Shown: one piece after another, positions 9,142-20,538 of the stretch
Numbering within the stretch: position 1 is the stretch's first letter
How the letters are laid out: each line of letters starts with the position of its first letter
NCBI RefSeq assembly: GCF_947259025.1
Contig: NZ_CAMYKO010000002.1
Span: 186,001 to 250,000, forward strand
Source: an uncultured Methylophaga sp.
Lineage (GTDB): Bacteria > Pseudomonadota > Gammaproteobacteria > Nitrosococcales > Methylophagaceae
Length of the DNA: 64,000 nt
Direction of reading: 5' to 3'
The notes under the pieces: generated by a model
Told to the model about the DNA's origin: nothing
What the model saw: the letters and a program-made list of their open reading frames with translations, nothing else
The model's database searches: none
Translations under genes and position numbers: made by a program

Positions 9142-11792
9142 GACATCAGGCTGTCGATCGTCTGCTGCAGTTCGCTGAAGTTGATGGGTTTAGTGAGATA
9201 GCGGTCAAAGCCTGCTGCCAGCCCTTTATCAATGTCTTCAGCCATGGCATTGGCAGATAGTGCAATAACCTTGATGTAGCGAGTGACTGCGGATTGCTTG
9301 AGCTGCTTGAGTGCCTGATAACCGTTCATGCCCGGAAGATTAATGTCCATCAGGATCAGATCCGGCTCTTGATCAAATGCTATGGTCAACCCGCTTTCAG
9401 CATCTTGCGCAGTAGTGAGGCTGACACCTTGCTGGCGCTGGAAATACTGCTTAATCAGATCAAGATTGGTCGGGTTATCTTCAATACACAGCAGATGAAG
9501 CGCTTTTCGCTGACTCTGATCAGACTCAGTTTCAACAGCTACTGAGGTAGCCGGCGAGGGTGATGAAGGCGTCACTGAGGACATGGGTAAATCAACCCAG
9601 AAGCTCGAGCCGACATCCAGGGTGCTTTCAAAACCGAAACGCCCCTGCATCAACTTGACCAGTTCATGGCTGATGGCCAGACCGATACCGGTGCCCGGAA
9701 TAGTAGAGCGCTCCTTATCCAGTCGGTTGAAAGGCTCGAACAGGCGCGTCTGCATTTGTTCGTCGATACCATAGCCACTGTCATTCACTGCGATACGAAT
9801 GCTTTCATCATGATGACTGACGCGAAGCAGGATCTGACCGTGGGGTCGGTTGTATTTGGCGGCATTAGACAACAGGTTGAGTAATACCTGTTTGAGTTTG
9901 ACGTAGTCGGCGCGGACAAACAGCGTGTCAATGTTGTCGGGAAACTCTGTTTCCAGTGTCAGCGACAGCGTTGCCAGTTGCACCTGCACCAGCGGCAGCA
10001 CATGTTCAATCAGAGGCTGCAGCGCGACATCCTCAACCGAAATGGTCATATGACCGCTTTCAATCCGTGATAAGTCGAGGACATCATTGATCAGACTGAG
10101 CAGGTGGTTGCCGGAGTTTTCGATCATTTCTATCGACTCGCGCTGGCCGTCTTCAAGTCTTTCCTGTCGCAGCAACTGTGAAAAACCGATAATGGCATTG
10201 AGCGGCGTACGCAGTTCATGACTCATTTTAGTCAGAAATTCGCTTTTTGCCTTGTTGGCCTGTTCGGCTTGCTGCATGGCGTGAATCAACTCTTGCTGAT
10301 ACTGATGACGCTCGGAAATATCGCGGATCACGCCGATAAAAAACTGGCGGTGGCCAAACTGTATCGGTGAAACATGTAATTCGATCGGAAACAGGCTGTC
10401 ATCCTTGCGCCGGCCCCGCAGAGACAGGGTCTGGTGTATCACCTTGCTTGCGCCGAGTTGGCCCTTAGCCAGCAGGCGTTCATCGTCATTTTGATTGTCT
10501 TGCGGCAGCAGTATCGACAACGGCTGGCCAATCAACTCTGCTTCCGCATAAACAAACAGCGTGCATACCGCTGGGTTGACCATGTCAATGATGCCATCGT
10601 CAGCAATGGTGACAAAACCATCGTCTGTCTGGTTGATAATGGCATCACGCTGCTGCAGGCTGGCCATGCGTTGCAGGGTGGAACGCCGGTAGAGCAGGGT
10701 GCCGATAGCGGTCATCACAATGACCACTATGATGCTGAAAATGACACTGAACAATAACGAGCGATAGAGCTTGTAGACCTCGGCCACATCGGTCTCAGTG
10801 ACCACGCCCATGTTCAGTTTTTCATCCCATCGCCAGGCCCCGACTACTTTAACGCCGCGGAAATCGCGGTAACCCTCAATATCGATGCCTGATGCCTGCC
10901 GGCTTAAAGACTGCGCCATTCGGGTCAACGGCATGGCAGCATAATCGGCCGGACTGATAACGCTATCCGTCTCCAGCAAGTTCACATCGGGTCTGCGGAT
11001 ATGCAGGTTCAGATCGGCATGCGGATTCTCTGCGGGCAACAGACCGGCTTTGCGCAATGCTTGGTTGTAGCGGCTCTCGGTCAGTAGTAAGCCGTTTCTG
11101 TCTATGGCGTAACTGTGGCCGCTGTCTCCCACCTGGTTCTGGTGAAAAGCCGGCACAAAGATTTTGTCTGGTGCGGTTTCAAAAGCAAATAACGCGATGA
11201 TGTCGCCATGCCAGTCAACTACCGGGGCAAACAGCAGCATGGTGGGCAGGCCGCGAAGCAGATGACCGTGTTTATCTGGCCAGCGCTGCAGACTTTTGAA
11301 TGGCTGTGTGACAAAGGCGCGGTCGGATTTGGCCTGTTGCAGCACAGAGTCGGGCAGCTTAAGTGCTGCTGGAGGGGGAGCAATGCCGTGGCGCCCCGAC
11401 AACAGCAATTCACCTTGCAGGTTGAACAGTTTGTAGTCGCGGTAATTTTCTGATTCGACAATGGCTGTCAGCGTGCTGTCCAGGCGCCCAAACAATTCAT
11501 CTTCAACGCCTCCGCTGCCGCCTGCCAACAGTACTTGGGTAACCTGGCGCAAAGACAGGTTTTCCGCCCAGTAACGGGCATTGCGGCTGTGCGATTCAAT
11601 ATCGGTTTTTACGCGGGTCAGTGAGGCATCGAGGGTATCGTTAAGCCGGGTTTCGACGTCGGCCTGAATCAGTGAAAATAAGTAGCTCGCTGCTGCACTG
11701 GCGCAAGCAACAGCAATCAGAATCAGCAGTGCCGCTACTGCCACGGGCCGGGTAAACAGCCTGGATTTTTTTACTGAAAGAGACGCATTCAT
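9138..11792 (-). CDS. Hybrid sensor histidine kinase with periplasmic sensor, PAS and receiver domains
   Basis: An 884-residue inner-membrane sensor. An N-terminal helix (about 15-40) and a second one (about 345-370) bracket a roughly 300-residue periplasmic region resembling a dCache-type ligand sensor. Next come a PAS domain (about 375-500), a HisKA domain with SHELRTPLN (phospho-accepting His525), a HATPase_c domain and a C-terminal receiver with LILMDINLPG (Asp816). The ATPase shows the N box LLNLLSNAAKYN and G boxes DSGYGID and GTGIGLAIS. No separate output regulator is encoded nearby, so phosphate may pass to an Hpt protein elsewhere. The ligand cannot be predicted. Confidence 0.93.
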   Translation of the reverse strand: MNASLSVKKSRLFTRPVAVAALLILIAVACASAAASYLFSLIQADVETRLNDTLDASLTRVKTDIESHSRNARYWAENLSLRQVTQVLLAGGSGGVEDELFGRLDSTLTAIVESENYRDYKLFNLQGELLLSGRHGIAPPPAALKLPDSVLQQAKSDRAFVTQPFKSLQRWPDKHGHLLRGLPTMLLFAPVVDWHGDIIALFAFETAPDKIFVPAFHQNQVGDSGHSYAIDRNGLLLTESRYNQALRKAGLLPAENPHADLNLHIRRPDVNLLETDSVISPADYAAMPLTRMAQSLSRQASGIDIEGYRDFRGVKVVGAWRWDEKLNMGVVTETDVAEVYKLYRSLLFSVIFSIIVVIVMTAIGTLLYRRSTLQRMASLQQRDAIINQTDDGFVTIADDGIIDMVNPAVCTLFVYAEAELIGQPLSILLPQDNQNDDERLLAKGQLGASKVIHQTLSLRGRRKDDSLFPIELHVSPIQFGHRQFFIGVIRDISERHQYQQELIHAMQQAEQANKAKSEFLTKMSHELRTPLNAIIGFSQLLRQERLEDGQRESIEMIENSGNHLLSLINDVLDLSRIESGHMTISVEDVALQPLIEHVLPLVQVQLATLSLTLETEFPDNIDTLFVRADYVKLKQVLLNLLSNAAKYNRPHGQILLRVSHHDESIRIAVNDSGYGIDEQMQTRLFEPFNRLDKERSTIPGTGIGLAISHELVKLMQGRFGFESTLDVGSSFWVDLPMSSVTPSSPSPATSVAVETESDQSQRKALHLLCIEDNPTNLDLIKQYFQRQQGVSLTTAQDAESGLTIAFDQEPDLILMDINLPGMNGYQALKQLKQSAVTRYIKVIALSANAMAEDIDKGLAAGFDRYLTKPINFSELQQTIDSLMS

Positions 11793-12102
11793 TTTGTCGG
11801 CATGGGCTTAAAAGTCAGAACATATGCTGCTCTGTGTTGTCTCTGATTGTGGCGGCGATAAAAACAGGCTGTTGTGCAATCAGAGTCAGCTCAGACAGCG
11901 TTCAAACGAACAGCATAAAGGCTTTTTTGTTGCCAGGTAAAATATCTCAGCAATCAGCCGGAGATGAAGCGCATATCCGGCTTCTCATCATGCCCGAGAG
12001 TGTGTAGTATCTCTTGCGATGGTTACTCATTGTCTGACGTGACCGGGCGCATGATGGCTCAGCCTTCGTGCTCTGATGAGAATTCGACCGAGAGGAAACA
12101 GT
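11793..12102 (+). other. Gene-free region upstream of the nuo operon
   Basis: About 310 nt between the divergent hybrid kinase and nuoA. It should hold the promoters for both. An imperfect hairpin, GCCGGA (11957-11962) with TCCGGC (11976-11981), is present. I could not pick a convincing -35/-10 pair, and no ORF here looks real. Confidence 0.6.
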
Positions 12103-12459
12103 ATGCTGGAGAATTATCTCCCGATATTGTTGTTTGTCATCATCGGCATCGGCTTCGGCGTGATGCCGTTAGTGGCCGGTTTTATTCTGGGACCACGGCA
12201 CCCTGATGATGAAAAACGCTCAGCCTATGAATGTGGTTTCGAGCCCTTCGATGACAGCCACATGAAGTTCGATGTGCGCTATTACCTGGTCGCTATTCTC
12301 TTCATTATCTTTGATCTGGAAATCGCCTTTTTATTCCCCTGGGCAATCGTGCTGGATGAAATCGGTGTGTTCGGCCTGTTGTCGATGTTCCTGTTTCTTG
12401 CCATTCTGGTTGTCGGATTTATTTACGAGTGGAAAAAAGGAGCGCTGGAATGGGAATAG
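12103..12459 (+). CDS. nuoA: NADH-quinone oxidoreductase subunit A
   Basis: NuoA is a small membrane subunit at the junction of the hydrophilic and membrane arms of complex I. The 118-residue product has three helices, about 7-28, 64-84 and 90-110. The conserved loop between the first two contains [11 protein letters not shown], whose Cys lies near the quinone channel. The start at 12103 was chosen because GAGGA lies about 7 nt upstream; an in-frame ATG at 12076 would add a charged, non-conserved extension. nuoB begins inside its 3' end. Confidence 0.96.
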   Translation: MLENYLPILLFVIIGIGFGVMPLVAGFILGPRHPDDEKRSAYECGFEPFDDSHMKFDVRYYLVAILFIIFDLEIAFLFPWAIVLDEIGVFGLLSMFLFLAILVVGFIYEWKKGALEWE

Positions 12460-12938
12460 AAGGCGTGTTGGAAAAAGGTGTGGTCACTACTTCGGCCGAT
12501 AAGCTGATTAACTGGGCCCGCACCGGCTCTTTGTGGCCAATGACCTTCGGACTTGCCTGCTGTGCGGTGGAAATGATGCATGCCGGCGCAGCCCGTTACG
12601 ATCTGGACCGTTTCGGTGTGGTGTTCCGCCCCAGTCCGCGTCAATCAGATGTAATGATTGTCGCCGGCACGCTGGTGAACAAAATGGCACCGGCCTTGCG
12701 CAAAGTCTACGACCAGATGTCAGAACCGCGCTGGGTCATCTCGATGGGCTCCTGCGCCAACGGTGGCGGCTACTATCATTATTCCTATTCTGTGGTGCGC
12801 GGCTGTGACCGTATTGTCCCGGTTGATATCTACGTGCCGGGCTGTCCGCCAACTGCCGAGGCGCTGCTCTATGGCATTGTCCAGTTGCAGAAAAAAATCC
12901 AACGTACTAACACCATTGCCAGACCGGCAGCCAGTTAA
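12450..12938 (+). CDS. nuoB: NADH-quinone oxidoreductase subunit B
   Basis: NuoB carries cluster N2, the last iron-sulfur cluster before quinone. The four ligands are visible as the tandem Cys37-Cys38 in [10 protein letters not shown], Cys102 in MGSCANGGG and Cys132 in VPGCPPT. The 162-residue length is that of the compact form. The ATG at 12450 is preceded by AAGGAG at 7 nt and overlaps nuoA by 10 nt; the GTG at 12429 would add a poorly conserved leader. nuoC follows. Confidence 0.97.
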   Translation: MGIEGVLEKGVVTTSADKLINWARTGSLWPMTFGLACCAVEMMHAGAARYDLDRFGVVFRPSPRQSDVMIVAGTLVNKMAPALRKVYDQMSEPRWVISMGSCANGGGYYHYSYSVVRGCDRIVPVDIYVPGCPPTAEALLYGIVQLQKKIQRTNTIARPAAS

Positions 12939-12949
12939 GCGGGAGCCGG

Positions 12950-13609
12950 ATGATGCAAGCCTTGAAAGCCAGACTGGAACGGGACTTTGCGGACGAATTA
13001 CTCGACTGCAGCCTGGATCGGGGCGAGGTCACGCTCAATGTCGGTGCTGAATATATCACCACGGTCTGCCGTCGCCTGCGTGATGAATACGGCTTTGCTC
13101 AGTTGATGGATTTGTGTGGCGTCGATTATTCCGAGTATGGCGGCAGCAGTTGGGAGACCAAGCAGTCCAGTGAGTTCGGTTTCAGCCGCGCCGTCGACGG
13201 CCTCGGTCACAGTGAGCCGGTTGAAGACGGTTATCGCTTCGCCGTGGTTTATCACTTGCTGTCCATTGAACACAATCAGCGGCTGCGGCTGAAAGTCCGG
13301 CTGGATGCGGAGAACCCGGTGGTCGATAGTGTGACTGGGATCTGGCACGGTGCCGAATGGTTTGAGCGTGAGGCCTTCGATATGTTCGGCATCTTGTTTG
13401 ATGGTCACCAGGATCTGCGTCGCATTCTGACTGACTACGGCTTTGTCGGCCATCCGTTTCGCAAGGACTTTCCGCTCATCGGCAATGTTGAAATGCGTTA
13501 CGACGAAGAAAAAAAACGGGTGGTGTATGAGCCGGTTAGTATTGAACCGCGCACGCTGGTGCCGCGGGTCATCCGCGATGATAACCGCTACTGGAAGGAT
13601 GAAAGCTGA
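12950..13609 (+). CDS. nuoC: NADH-quinone oxidoreductase subunit C (30 kDa)
   Basis: NuoC is a peripheral-arm subunit contacting NuoD. The 219-residue sequence holds the 30-kDa family signature region, [17 protein letters not shown] followed by [20 protein letters not shown]. It is a separate gene, not fused to nuoD as in E. coli nuoCD. It has a GGGAG site before tandem ATG codons at 12950 and 12953. nuoD begins 2 nt downstream. Confidence 0.97.
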   Translation: MMQALKARLERDFADELLDCSLDRGEVTLNVGAEYITTVCRRLRDEYGFAQLMDLCGVDYSEYGGSSWETKQSSEFGFSRAVDGLGHSEPVEDGYRFAVVYHLLSIEHNQRLRLKVRLDAENPVVDSVTGIWHGAEWFEREAFDMFGILFDGHQDLRRILTDYGFVGHPFRKDFPLIGNVEMRYDEEKKRVVYEPVSIEPRTLVPRVIRDDNRYWKDES

Positions 13610-13611
13610 AA

Positions 13612-14865
13612 ATGGCCGAAATTAAGAATTACACACTCAATTTTGGTCCCCAGCATCCGGCCGCGCATGGTGTCCTGCGCCTGATCCTGGAAATGGACGG
13701 CGAGGTTATTGAGCGTGCTGATCCGCATATCGGCCTATTGCACCGGGGCACGGAAAAGCTGGCCGAATCCAAGCCGTTTAACCAGAGCATCGGCTATATG
13801 GATCGGCTCGATTACGTATCGATGATGTGCAATGAGCATGCCTATGTGATGGCCATTGAAAAGCTGCTGGGGCTGGAGATCCCAACCCGGGCGCAGTACA
13901 TCCGGGTCATGTTTGATGAAATCACCCGCATTCTCAACCACCTGATGTGGCTCGGCGCTCATGGTCTGGATATCGGCGCGATGACGGTGTTCTTGTACTG
14001 TTTCCGTGAACGTGAAGATCTGATGGATGTTTACGAAGCCGTCTCCGGTGCCCGCATGCATGCGACGTATTATCGTCCTGGCGGTGTATATCGCGACCTG
14101 CCGGACAGCATGCCGCAATATCAGGCCTCCAAGTGGCACAGCGAAAAGGAAATCAAGCATAAAAATCAGAACCGCGAAGGCAGCGTGCTCGATTTTATCG
14201 AAGATTTCACGGCGCGTTTTCCAAACTGCGTAGACGAATATGAAACCCTGCTGACCGATAACCGTATCTGGAAACAGCGCACTGTCGGCATTGGCGTGGT
14301 CAGCCCGGAGAGGGCTTTGCAACTGGGTTTCAGCGGGCCGATGCTGCGTGGTAGTGGGATTGAATGGGACCTGCGTCGCAAGCAGCCTTATGAAGTGTAT
14401 GACCGTCTGGATTTTGATATTCCGATCGGCAGCGAGGGTGACTGCTATGACCGTTACCTGGTGCGTATTGAAGAGATGCGCCAGTCCAACCACATTATCA
14501 AACAATGCATCGACTGGCTGCGCGCCAATCCGGGGCCGGTGCAGGCCCATGAGAGTAAAGTTGTGCCGCCCAAACGTGATGTGATGAAAAACGATATGGA
14601 AGCGTTGATTCATCACTTCAAGCTGTTCACCGAGGGTTATTGTGTACCGGAAGGCGAGGTCTATGCCACGGTGGAACATCCCAAGGGCGAGTTTGGTGTG
14701 TACATGGTGTCGGATGGGGCTAATAAACCCTACCGGGTCAAAATCCGTGCCCCCGGCTTTCCGCACTTGGCGGCGATGGATGAGATGGCCAAGGGCCATA
14801 TGCTGGCCGATGTGGTGGCGATTATCGGTACCATGGATATTGTATTTGGCGAGATTGATCGATGA
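13612..14865 (+). CDS. nuoD: NADH-quinone oxidoreductase subunit D (49 kDa)
   Basis: NuoD is the 49-kDa subunit that, with NuoB, forms the quinone-binding site. The 417-residue protein begins with the conserved [15 protein letters not shown], containing the quinone-site His, and continues [13 protein letters not shown]. The distal quinone-site region reads [17 protein letters not shown]. The C-terminus ends in [13 protein letters not shown], as in other NuoD proteins. The stop overlaps the nuoE start by 4 nt, indicating translational coupling. Confidence 0.98.
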   Translation: MAEIKNYTLNFGPQHPAAHGVLRLILEMDGEVIERADPHIGLLHRGTEKLAESKPFNQSIGYMDRLDYVSMMCNEHAYVMAIEKLLGLEIPTRAQYIRVMFDEITRILNHLMWLGAHGLDIGAMTVFLYCFREREDLMDVYEAVSGARMHATYYRPGGVYRDLPDSMPQYQASKWHSEKEIKHKNQNREGSVLDFIEDFTARFPNCVDEYETLLTDNRIWKQRTVGIGVVSPERALQLGFSGPMLRGSGIEWDLRRKQPYEVYDRLDFDIPIGSEGDCYDRYLVRIEEMRQSNHIIKQCIDWLRANPGPVQAHESKVVPPKRDVMKNDMEALIHHFKLFTEGYCVPEGEVYATVEHPKGEFGVYMVSDGANKPYRVKIRAPGFPHLAAMDEMAKGHMLADVVAIIGTMDIVFGEIDR

Positions 14866-15371
14866 CGGAAATGCTTTTGACCGGTCCCCGCGAAACGCTG
14901 TTCAATGACAGCCTGCGTGAGCAGATGGATAGCTGGATCGTTAAGTATCCGGCCGGGCAGGAACAGTCTGCAGTGATCCCCTGTCTGCACATTCTGCAGG
15001 ACGCCAATGAAGGTTGGCTCAGCCGTGCCATTATGGATGCGCTGGCTGAGTATCTCGATATCCCTTCAATCAGTGTTTACGAAGTGGCGACCTTTTACAC
15101 CATGTTCGAGCTGGCACCGGTGGGCAAACACAAGATCAGTGTCTGCACCAATATCTCCTGCATGCTTTGTGGCTCGGAAACCATCATGAATCACCTGCAG
15201 CAGAAACTGGATATCAAGCCGGGCGAAACGTCTGAGGACGGCCAGTTCACGCTGAAAGAAGTGGAGTGTCTGGGCGCCTGTGTCGGCGCACCCATGATGC
15301 TGCTGGATCGCGATTATCACGAATTTTTGACGCCGGAAAAAATCGATCAAATTCTGGACGGGCTGAGCTGA
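14862..15371 (+). CDS. nuoE: NADH-quinone oxidoreductase subunit E (24 kDa)
   Basis: NuoE carries the [2Fe-2S] cluster N1a of the NADH-oxidising module. The 169-residue thioredoxin-like protein shows the ligands in [12 protein letters not shown] and [12 protein letters not shown]. The N-terminal helical domain includes the conserved [10 protein letters not shown]. Its TGA shares one base with the ATG of nuoF, so NuoE and NuoF are coupled, matching their tight pairing in the enzyme. Confidence 0.97.
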   Translation: MTEMLLTGPRETLFNDSLREQMDSWIVKYPAGQEQSAVIPCLHILQDANEGWLSRAIMDALAEYLDIPSISVYEVATFYTMFELAPVGKHKISVCTNISCMLCGSETIMNHLQQKLDIKPGETSEDGQFTLKEVECLGACVGAPMMLLDRDYHEFLTPEKIDQILDGLS

Positions 15372-16648
15372 TGAAACTGGATCAAATCTGTTTCCGCACC
15401 TCGCATCTGACACCATCATGGACACTGGATGCCTATCGCCAGGTCGGCGGTTACCAGGTGCTGGAACAAGTGCTGAAAAGCAAGATGCGTCAGGAAGAGA
15501 TCATCGAACAGGTCAAGAACTCGGCGCTGCGTGGTCGTGGCGGTGCCGGTTTTCCCACCGGGCTCAAATGGAGCTTTATGCCCAGAAAGCTGCCCGGTGA
15601 TAAATACATTGTCTGTAACTCGGATGAAGGCGAACCCGGCACTTGCAAGGATCGCGATATCCTGCGCTATAACCCTCACCAGTTAATCGAAGGCATGATC
15701 CTGGCCGGGTACACCATCGGTGCCCACACCGGTTACAACTATATCCGCGGTGAGTTTTACGAGCCGATTGAGCGTTTTGAAGCGGCGCTGAAAGAGGCGC
15801 GCGAGGCTGGCTTGTTGGGTAAGGATATCCTGGGTAGTGGGTTTAACTTCGAACTGCATACCCATATCGGTGCCGGCGCCTATATCTGCGGTGAAGAGAC
15901 CGCCTTACTGGAGTCGCTGGAAGGCAAAAAAGGCCAGCCCCGTTATAAACCGCCTTTCCCTGCCGGTTACGGGCTTTACGGTAAGCCCACCACTATTAAC
16001 AATACTGAAAGTCTGGCTTCCATCCCGGTGATTCTGCAGCACGGAGCGGACTGGTTTCATGAGCTGGGTACGCCCAATAACGGCGGCAGCAAAATTTTCT
16101 GTATGACCGGCCACGTCAATAAACCGGGTAACTACGAAGTGCCGCTGGGTACACCGTTTTCTGAGTTGCTGGAACTGGCCGGTGGTGTCCGCGACGGCAA
16201 TAAACTCAAAGCCGTGATCCCGGGTGGAACCTCAACGCCGGTGGTGCCGGGCGATGTGATGATGGAAACGCCGATGAGTTATGACGGCATCAGCAAGGCA
16301 CGCTCGATGCTGGGCGCCGGGTCGGTTATCGTGATGGATGAAAAAACCTGCATGGTCAAAGCCCTGCAGCGTATCGCCTATTTTTACTACGAGGAATCCT
16401 GCGGTCAGTGCACGCCTTGCCGGGAAGGGACCGGCTGGTTGTACCGGGTGATTAAACGTATCGAAGAAGGCCAGGGCCGGCAGGAAGATCTGGATAGACT
16501 GGTGGATGTGGCTGACAATATCAACGGCAACACTATCTGTGCGCTGGGTGATGCGGCAGCGGCACCGGTGATGAGCTTTATCAAACATTTCCGTGATGAA
16601 TTTCAGTATCACATCGACCATGGATGTTGCATGGATAACACGGCGTAA
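15371..16648 (+). CDS. nuoF: NADH-quinone oxidoreductase subunit F (51 kDa, NADH/FMN-binding)
   Basis: NuoF oxidises NADH with FMN and passes electrons to cluster N3. The FMN/NADH-binding segment is [17 protein letters not shown] near residue 60, with [16 protein letters not shown]. The N3 ligands are in [15 protein letters not shown] plus the Cys of [11 protein letters not shown]. Starting at the ATG at 15371 gives 425 residues, the usual size. The frame stays open upstream to 15266, but that extension lies inside nuoE. nuoG follows after 10 nt. Confidence 0.97.
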   Translation: MKLDQICFRTSHLTPSWTLDAYRQVGGYQVLEQVLKSKMRQEEIIEQVKNSALRGRGGAGFPTGLKWSFMPRKLPGDKYIVCNSDEGEPGTCKDRDILRYNPHQLIEGMILAGYTIGAHTGYNYIRGEFYEPIERFEAALKEAREAGLLGKDILGSGFNFELHTHIGAGAYICGEETALLESLEGKKGQPRYKPPFPAGYGLYGKPTTINNTESLASIPVILQHGADWFHELGTPNNGGSKIFCMTGHVNKPGNYEVPLGTPFSELLELAGGVRDGNKLKAVIPGGTSTPVVPGDVMMETPMSYDGISKARSMLGAGSVIVMDEKTCMVKALQRIAYFYYEESCGQCTPCREGTGWLYRVIKRIEEGQGRQEDLDRLVDVADNINGNTICALGDAAAAPVMSFIKHFRDEFQYHIDHGCCMDNTA

Positions 16649-16658
16649 AGACTAAGCT

Positions 16659-18992
16659 ATGGTTAATATCGAAATCGACGGTATTCCACTCAAAGTGGAT
16701 TCAACAAAAATGATTATTCAGGCCGCTGACGAGGCAGGCATTGATATCCCGCGTTTTTGTTATCACAAGAAGCTGTCGATCGCGGCTAACTGCCGGATGT
16801 GCCTGGTGGAAGTCGATAGGGCGCGCAAAGCGATGCCAGCCTGTGCCACGCCGGTGGCAGAGGGCATGAAGGTCTTTACTGACTCCAAAGTGGCGGTGAA
16901 CGCCCAGCGCAGCGTGATGGAGTTTCTACTGATCAATCACCCGCTGGATTGCCCGATTTGCGACCAGGGCGGTGAATGCGAACTGCAGGATCTGTCGATG
17001 GGCTATGGTGACGGCATCAGTCGTTTTACCGAAGGCAAACGCGCGGTTAAAGATAAAGATATAGGCCCGCTGATTCAGACCGAAATGACCCGCTGTATCC
17101 ACTGCACCCGCTGTGTACGTTTCGGTGAAGAAATCGCCGGTATAAAAGAGCTGGGGGCGACCGGACGCGGTGAGCATATGGAGATTGGCACCTACGTCGA
17201 GCATAGCCTGGCTTCGGAACTGTCCGGCAATATCATCGATTTGTGCCCGGTCGGAGCTTTAACTTCCAAGCCATTCCGCTACCAGGCTCGGGCCTGGGAA
17301 ATGCGTGCCCATCCTTCAATTGCGCCGCATGATGCGGTGGGCTCCAATATCGAATTGCACCTGCGCAAGAATGATGTGATGCGGGTAGTGCCCCGTGATA
17401 ACGAGGAGATTAACGAGGCCTGGCTGTCAGACCGGGATCGTTTCAGTTATCTGGGGCTCAACAGTGACAACAGGCTCAAGGAGCCGATGGTCAAATTCGA
17501 TGGCGAGTGGCAGGTGGTGGACTGGCAAACCGCACTGGAACACGTCAACGAAGGCCTGCAGCGGGTGATTGGCAAGTTCGGCGCCGAGGAAGTGGCGGGC
17601 CTGATTGCACCCACCACCACGCTGGAGGAAGCCTACCTGTTCCAGAAATGGCTGCGTGGGCTGGGCGTTGAAAACATCGATCACCGCCTGCGCCAGCAGG
17701 ATTTTACAGACAGCCAGGTGGATTACCGTCAGCAGGACTGGCAACTAGCCGATATCAGTGACAGCGATGCCTTTTTGCTGCTGGGCACCAACATTCGTGC
17801 CGAACAGCCGATTATTGCTCACCGTATCCGTCAGGCCTCACTGGACGGCGCAACCGTATGCAGCATCAACTTTTTCGAACGGGATCTGTTAATGCCGGTC
17901 GACCAGCAACTGGCGCTGAATACCAGTGAGATGCTGGAGAGCCTGGCGGGCATCGCCAAGGCGTTGACTGCCGTTTACCAGGGCGACGATCAGCAATGGC
18001 ATGATTTGTTGCCGTACCGTTCACCCTCGGCCTTTGAACAGAACGTGGCACTGCAGCTGTCCAATGCCCGTCAGGCGACCTTGTTTATTGGTGATTTAAT
18101 CAATCATCATCCCCATGCCAGCAAACTGCGTTCTCTGGCGGCACTGGTGGCAGAACTGAGTGACAGCCGGCTGGTGGTGTTGCCGGCAGCCAATGCCCAT
18201 GCCCACGCTGTTGCCGATACCCAGCCCCGGGGCAAAGCCCGCAACGCTCGCCAAAGCTGGGAGGATGCGCTGCGTGCTTATGTGATGATGGGCTTTGATC
18301 CCAAGCTGGATACGGCACAGCCGCGGGTTGTGCATGATGCGCTGCGCCGCGCCAGTTTTGTGGTCAGCATTGACAGTTTTGAAAACGACTGGGCCCGGCA
18401 ATATGCCAATGTGTTGTTGCCTATGGCCTGCTTCAGCGAAACTTCCGGTACTTTTGTCGGCATCGATCAGCGCTGGCAGCGGTTTGCCGGTGCCGTGCCA
18501 CCTCGTGGTGACAGCCGGCCGGGTTGGAAAATTCTGCGGGTACTGGGCAATATCGCCGAGCTCAGCGGCTTTGATTATGTCTCATCGCAGGATGTGGTGG
18601 ATGAAATCGAACATCAGCCGTCATCCAGCGATGACGAGCGGCAATGGTATCTGCCGGACTCCCTGGATATCGATACCGATTTGATGCTGATTTCGGAAGT
18701 GCCCATGTATGCCACTGACAGTCTGTTACGTCACAGCGAGGCACTGCAAAAAACACCCGAGTCCAAGGCCAGCCTTGTAGCCCGTATTAATCCGGCAGAA
18801 GCGGAAAAACGCGGCCTGGATTCACAGCATCTGGTGCAGATCAGCCAGGGTGAACAGCAGATAACGCTGCCGCTGGAGCTGGATGAACAGATCGCCGATG
18901 GCTGCATTTACCTGGCCGCCGCCACCGAATTCAGTGCCCTGCTGGGCGATATGTTTGCCGAGGTTCAGGTGAGCCAAGTCGGGGACAGCTGA
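16659..18992 (+). CDS. nuoG: NADH-quinone oxidoreductase subunit G (75 kDa)
   Basis: NuoG carries clusters N1b, N5 and N4 of the electron wire. N1b ligands are Cys34, Cys45, Cys48 and Cys62. N5 has His94, Cys98, Cys101 and Cys107. N4 has Cys146, Cys149, Cys152 and Cys196. After them comes a degenerate molybdopterin-oxidoreductase-like domain. The four-cysteine set for N7, found in E. coli-type NuoG, is missing: the equivalent stretch around residue 220 ([12 protein letters not shown]) has no cysteine. That makes this the mitochondrial/alphaproteobacterial-like form. Length is 777 residues. Its stop shares one base with the nuoH ATG. Confidence 0.97.
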   Translation: MVNIEIDGIPLKVDSTKMIIQAADEAGIDIPRFCYHKKLSIAANCRMCLVEVDRARKAMPACATPVAEGMKVFTDSKVAVNAQRSVMEFLLINHPLDCPICDQGGECELQDLSMGYGDGISRFTEGKRAVKDKDIGPLIQTEMTRCIHCTRCVRFGEEIAGIKELGATGRGEHMEIGTYVEHSLASELSGNIIDLCPVGALTSKPFRYQARAWEMRAHPSIAPHDAVGSNIELHLRKNDVMRVVPRDNEEINEAWLSDRDRFSYLGLNSDNRLKEPMVKFDGEWQVVDWQTALEHVNEGLQRVIGKFGAEEVAGLIAPTTTLEEAYLFQKWLRGLGVENIDHRLRQQDFTDSQVDYRQQDWQLADISDSDAFLLLGTNIRAEQPIIAHRIRQASLDGATVCSINFFERDLLMPVDQQLALNTSEMLESLAGIAKALTAVYQGDDQQWHDLLPYRSPSAFEQNVALQLSNARQATLFIGDLINHHPHASKLRSLAALVAELSDSRLVVLPAANAHAHAVADTQPRGKARNARQSWEDALRAYVMMGFDPKLDTAQPRVVHDALRRASFVVSIDSFENDWARQYANVLLPMACFSETSGTFVGIDQRWQRFAGAVPPRGDSRPGWKILRVLGNIAELSGFDYVSSQDVVDEIEHQPSSSDDERQWYLPDSLDIDTDLMLISEVPMYATDSLLRHSEALQKTPESKASLVARINPAEAEKRGLDSQHLVQISQGEQQITLPLELDEQIADGCIYLAAATEFSALLGDMFAEVQVSQVGDS

Positions 18993-20047
18993 TGGATATT
19001 CTGCTGGAATATATCCTCCCCAACATCGGTAAGATTTTACTGATCGTGGTGCCTCTGATGCTGTCAGTAGCGTATCTGACTTATGCCGAGCGCAAAGTCA
19101 TCGGCTATATCCAGACCCGTATCGGCCCCAACCGGGTTGGACCGTGGGGCCTGCTGCAACCGATTGCCGACGGTCTCAAGCTGTTGATGAAAGAGGTGAT
19201 TTTTCCGGCGCGCTCCAATCTTTATATGTTCCTGGTGGCACCGGTACTGGCCATTGGTCCGGCGCTCGCAGCCTGGGCGGTGATGCCGTTTGATGCCGGC
19301 CTGGTGCTGGCCGATATTGATGCCGGTTTGCTATATGTGCTGGCGATTACTTCGATGAGTGTCTATGGCGTTGTTATTGCCGGCTGGGCCTCAAACTCGC
19401 GCTATGCCTTTCTCGGGGCTTTGCGCAGTGCGGCGCAGGTGGTGTCCTATGAGATCGCCATGGGCTTTGCCCTAGTCGGGGTGTTAATCGCGGCCGGCAG
19501 CCTCAACCTGGGAGAAATTGTTTTGGCCCAGCAGGGCGGTATCCTGAGTTGGTTCTGGCTGCCTTTATTGCCGTTGTTCGTGGTTTACTTTGTGTCCGGC
19601 GTGGCGGAAACCAACCGGGCACCATTTGATATTGCCGAGGGTGAATCGGAAATCGTCGCCGGTTTCCATGTCGAGTATTCGGGCATGGCCTTTGCCGTGT
19701 TCTTCCTCGCCGAATATGCCGATATGATCCTGATCTCAATGCTGGCCGCGACCCTGTTTATGGGCGGCTGGCTGTCACCGTTTGAAGGCATACCGGTGCT
19801 GGAAAGCCTGTTCGCCTGGGTGCCGGGCCTTGTCTGGCTGCTCGCCAAGACCGCTTTTTTCCTGTTTATCTACCTGTGGCTTCGGGCCACCTTCCCGCGT
19901 TATCGTTACGATCAGATCATGCGTTTGGGCTGGAAAATTTTTATCCCGGTCACGCTGGTTTGGCTGGTAGTGGTGGCCACAGCCCAGGTGCTGGATATTG
20001 GTCCGTGGTTTACTGAACAAGCAGCTTTGGCTGCAGGAGGGGCGTGA
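18992..20047 (+). CDS. nuoH: NADH-quinone oxidoreductase subunit H
   Basis: NuoH is the membrane subunit that helps form the quinone chamber. The 351-residue protein has about eight to nine helices and the typical conserved loops: [34 protein letters not shown], and [20 protein letters not shown] with its quinone-channel acidic residues. The C-terminal [15 protein letters not shown] is also characteristic. The start overlaps the nuoG stop by 1 nt. Confidence 0.98.
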   Translation: MDILLEYILPNIGKILLIVVPLMLSVAYLTYAERKVIGYIQTRIGPNRVGPWGLLQPIADGLKLLMKEVIFPARSNLYMFLVAPVLAIGPALAAWAVMPFDAGLVLADIDAGLLYVLAITSMSVYGVVIAGWASNSRYAFLGALRSAAQVVSYEIAMGFALVGVLIAAGSLNLGEIVLAQQGGILSWFWLPLLPLFVVYFVSGVAETNRAPFDIAEGESEIVAGFHVEYSGMAFAVFFLAEYADMILISMLAATLFMGGWLSPFEGIPVLESLFAWVPGLVWLLAKTAFFLFIYLWLRATFPRYRYDQIMRLGWKIFIPVTLVWLVVVATAQVLDIGPWFTEQAALAAGGA

Positions 20048-20538
20048 TGAATCAGCAAATACGCCATTTCTTTAAAAGTTTTTTCCTGTGGGAATTGATA
20101 CAGGGCCTGCGGCTTACCGGGCGCTACCTGTTTGCCCGCAAGGTGACGGTGCAATACCCGGAAGAGAAAACTCCACAGTCTCCACGCTTTCGTGGCCTGC
20201 ATGCGCTGCGGCGCTATCCCAACGGCGAAGAGCGCTGTATCGGCTGTAAACTCTGCGAAGCCGTGTGTCCGGCGCTGGCCATTACCATTGATACAGAGCC
20301 CCGTGACGATGGCACCCGCCGCACCACCCGCTATGATATTGACCTGTTCAAATGCATCTACTGCGGTTTTTGTGAAGAGTCCTGTCCGGTGGACTCCATT
20401 GTAGAAACCCGCCAGTTTGAATTTCATTTCGAAGAGCGCGGCGATCACATCATCAACAAAGAAAAACTGCTGGCTATCGGCGATAAGTACGAAGTGCAGA
20501 TTGCGGCAGACAGGGAGGCGGATGCACCGTATCGCTAG
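20047..20538 (+). CDS. nuoI: NADH-quinone oxidoreductase subunit I (23 kDa)
   Basis: NuoI carries the two [4Fe-4S] clusters N6a and N6b that link NuoG to NuoB. Both ferredoxin motifs are complete: Cys64, 67, 70 and 74 in [13 protein letters not shown], and Cys103, 106, 109 and 113 in [13 protein letters not shown]. The ATG at 20047 was chosen over the GTG at 20044 because AGGAGG at 20035-20040 is then 6 nt away. It shares one base with the nuoH stop. nuoJ starts immediately after the stop. Confidence 0.97.
   Translation: MNQQIRHFFKSFFLWELIQGLRLTGRYLFARKVTVQYPEEKTPQSPRFRGLHALRRYPNGEERCIGCKLCEAVCPALAITIDTEPRDDGTRRTTRYDIDLFKCIYCGFCEESCPVDSIVETRQFEFHFEERGDHIINKEKLLAIGDKYEVQIAADREADAPYR

Noticed and set aside
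12076-12102. Earlier start (ATG 12076) for nuoA
   Set aside because: It adds a charged stretch not typical of NuoA and has no ribosome-binding site, while ATG 12103 does.
13735-14799. 354-codon minus-strand frame inside nuoD
   Set aside because: Entirely antisense to nuoD, with no ribosome-binding site or family resemblance.
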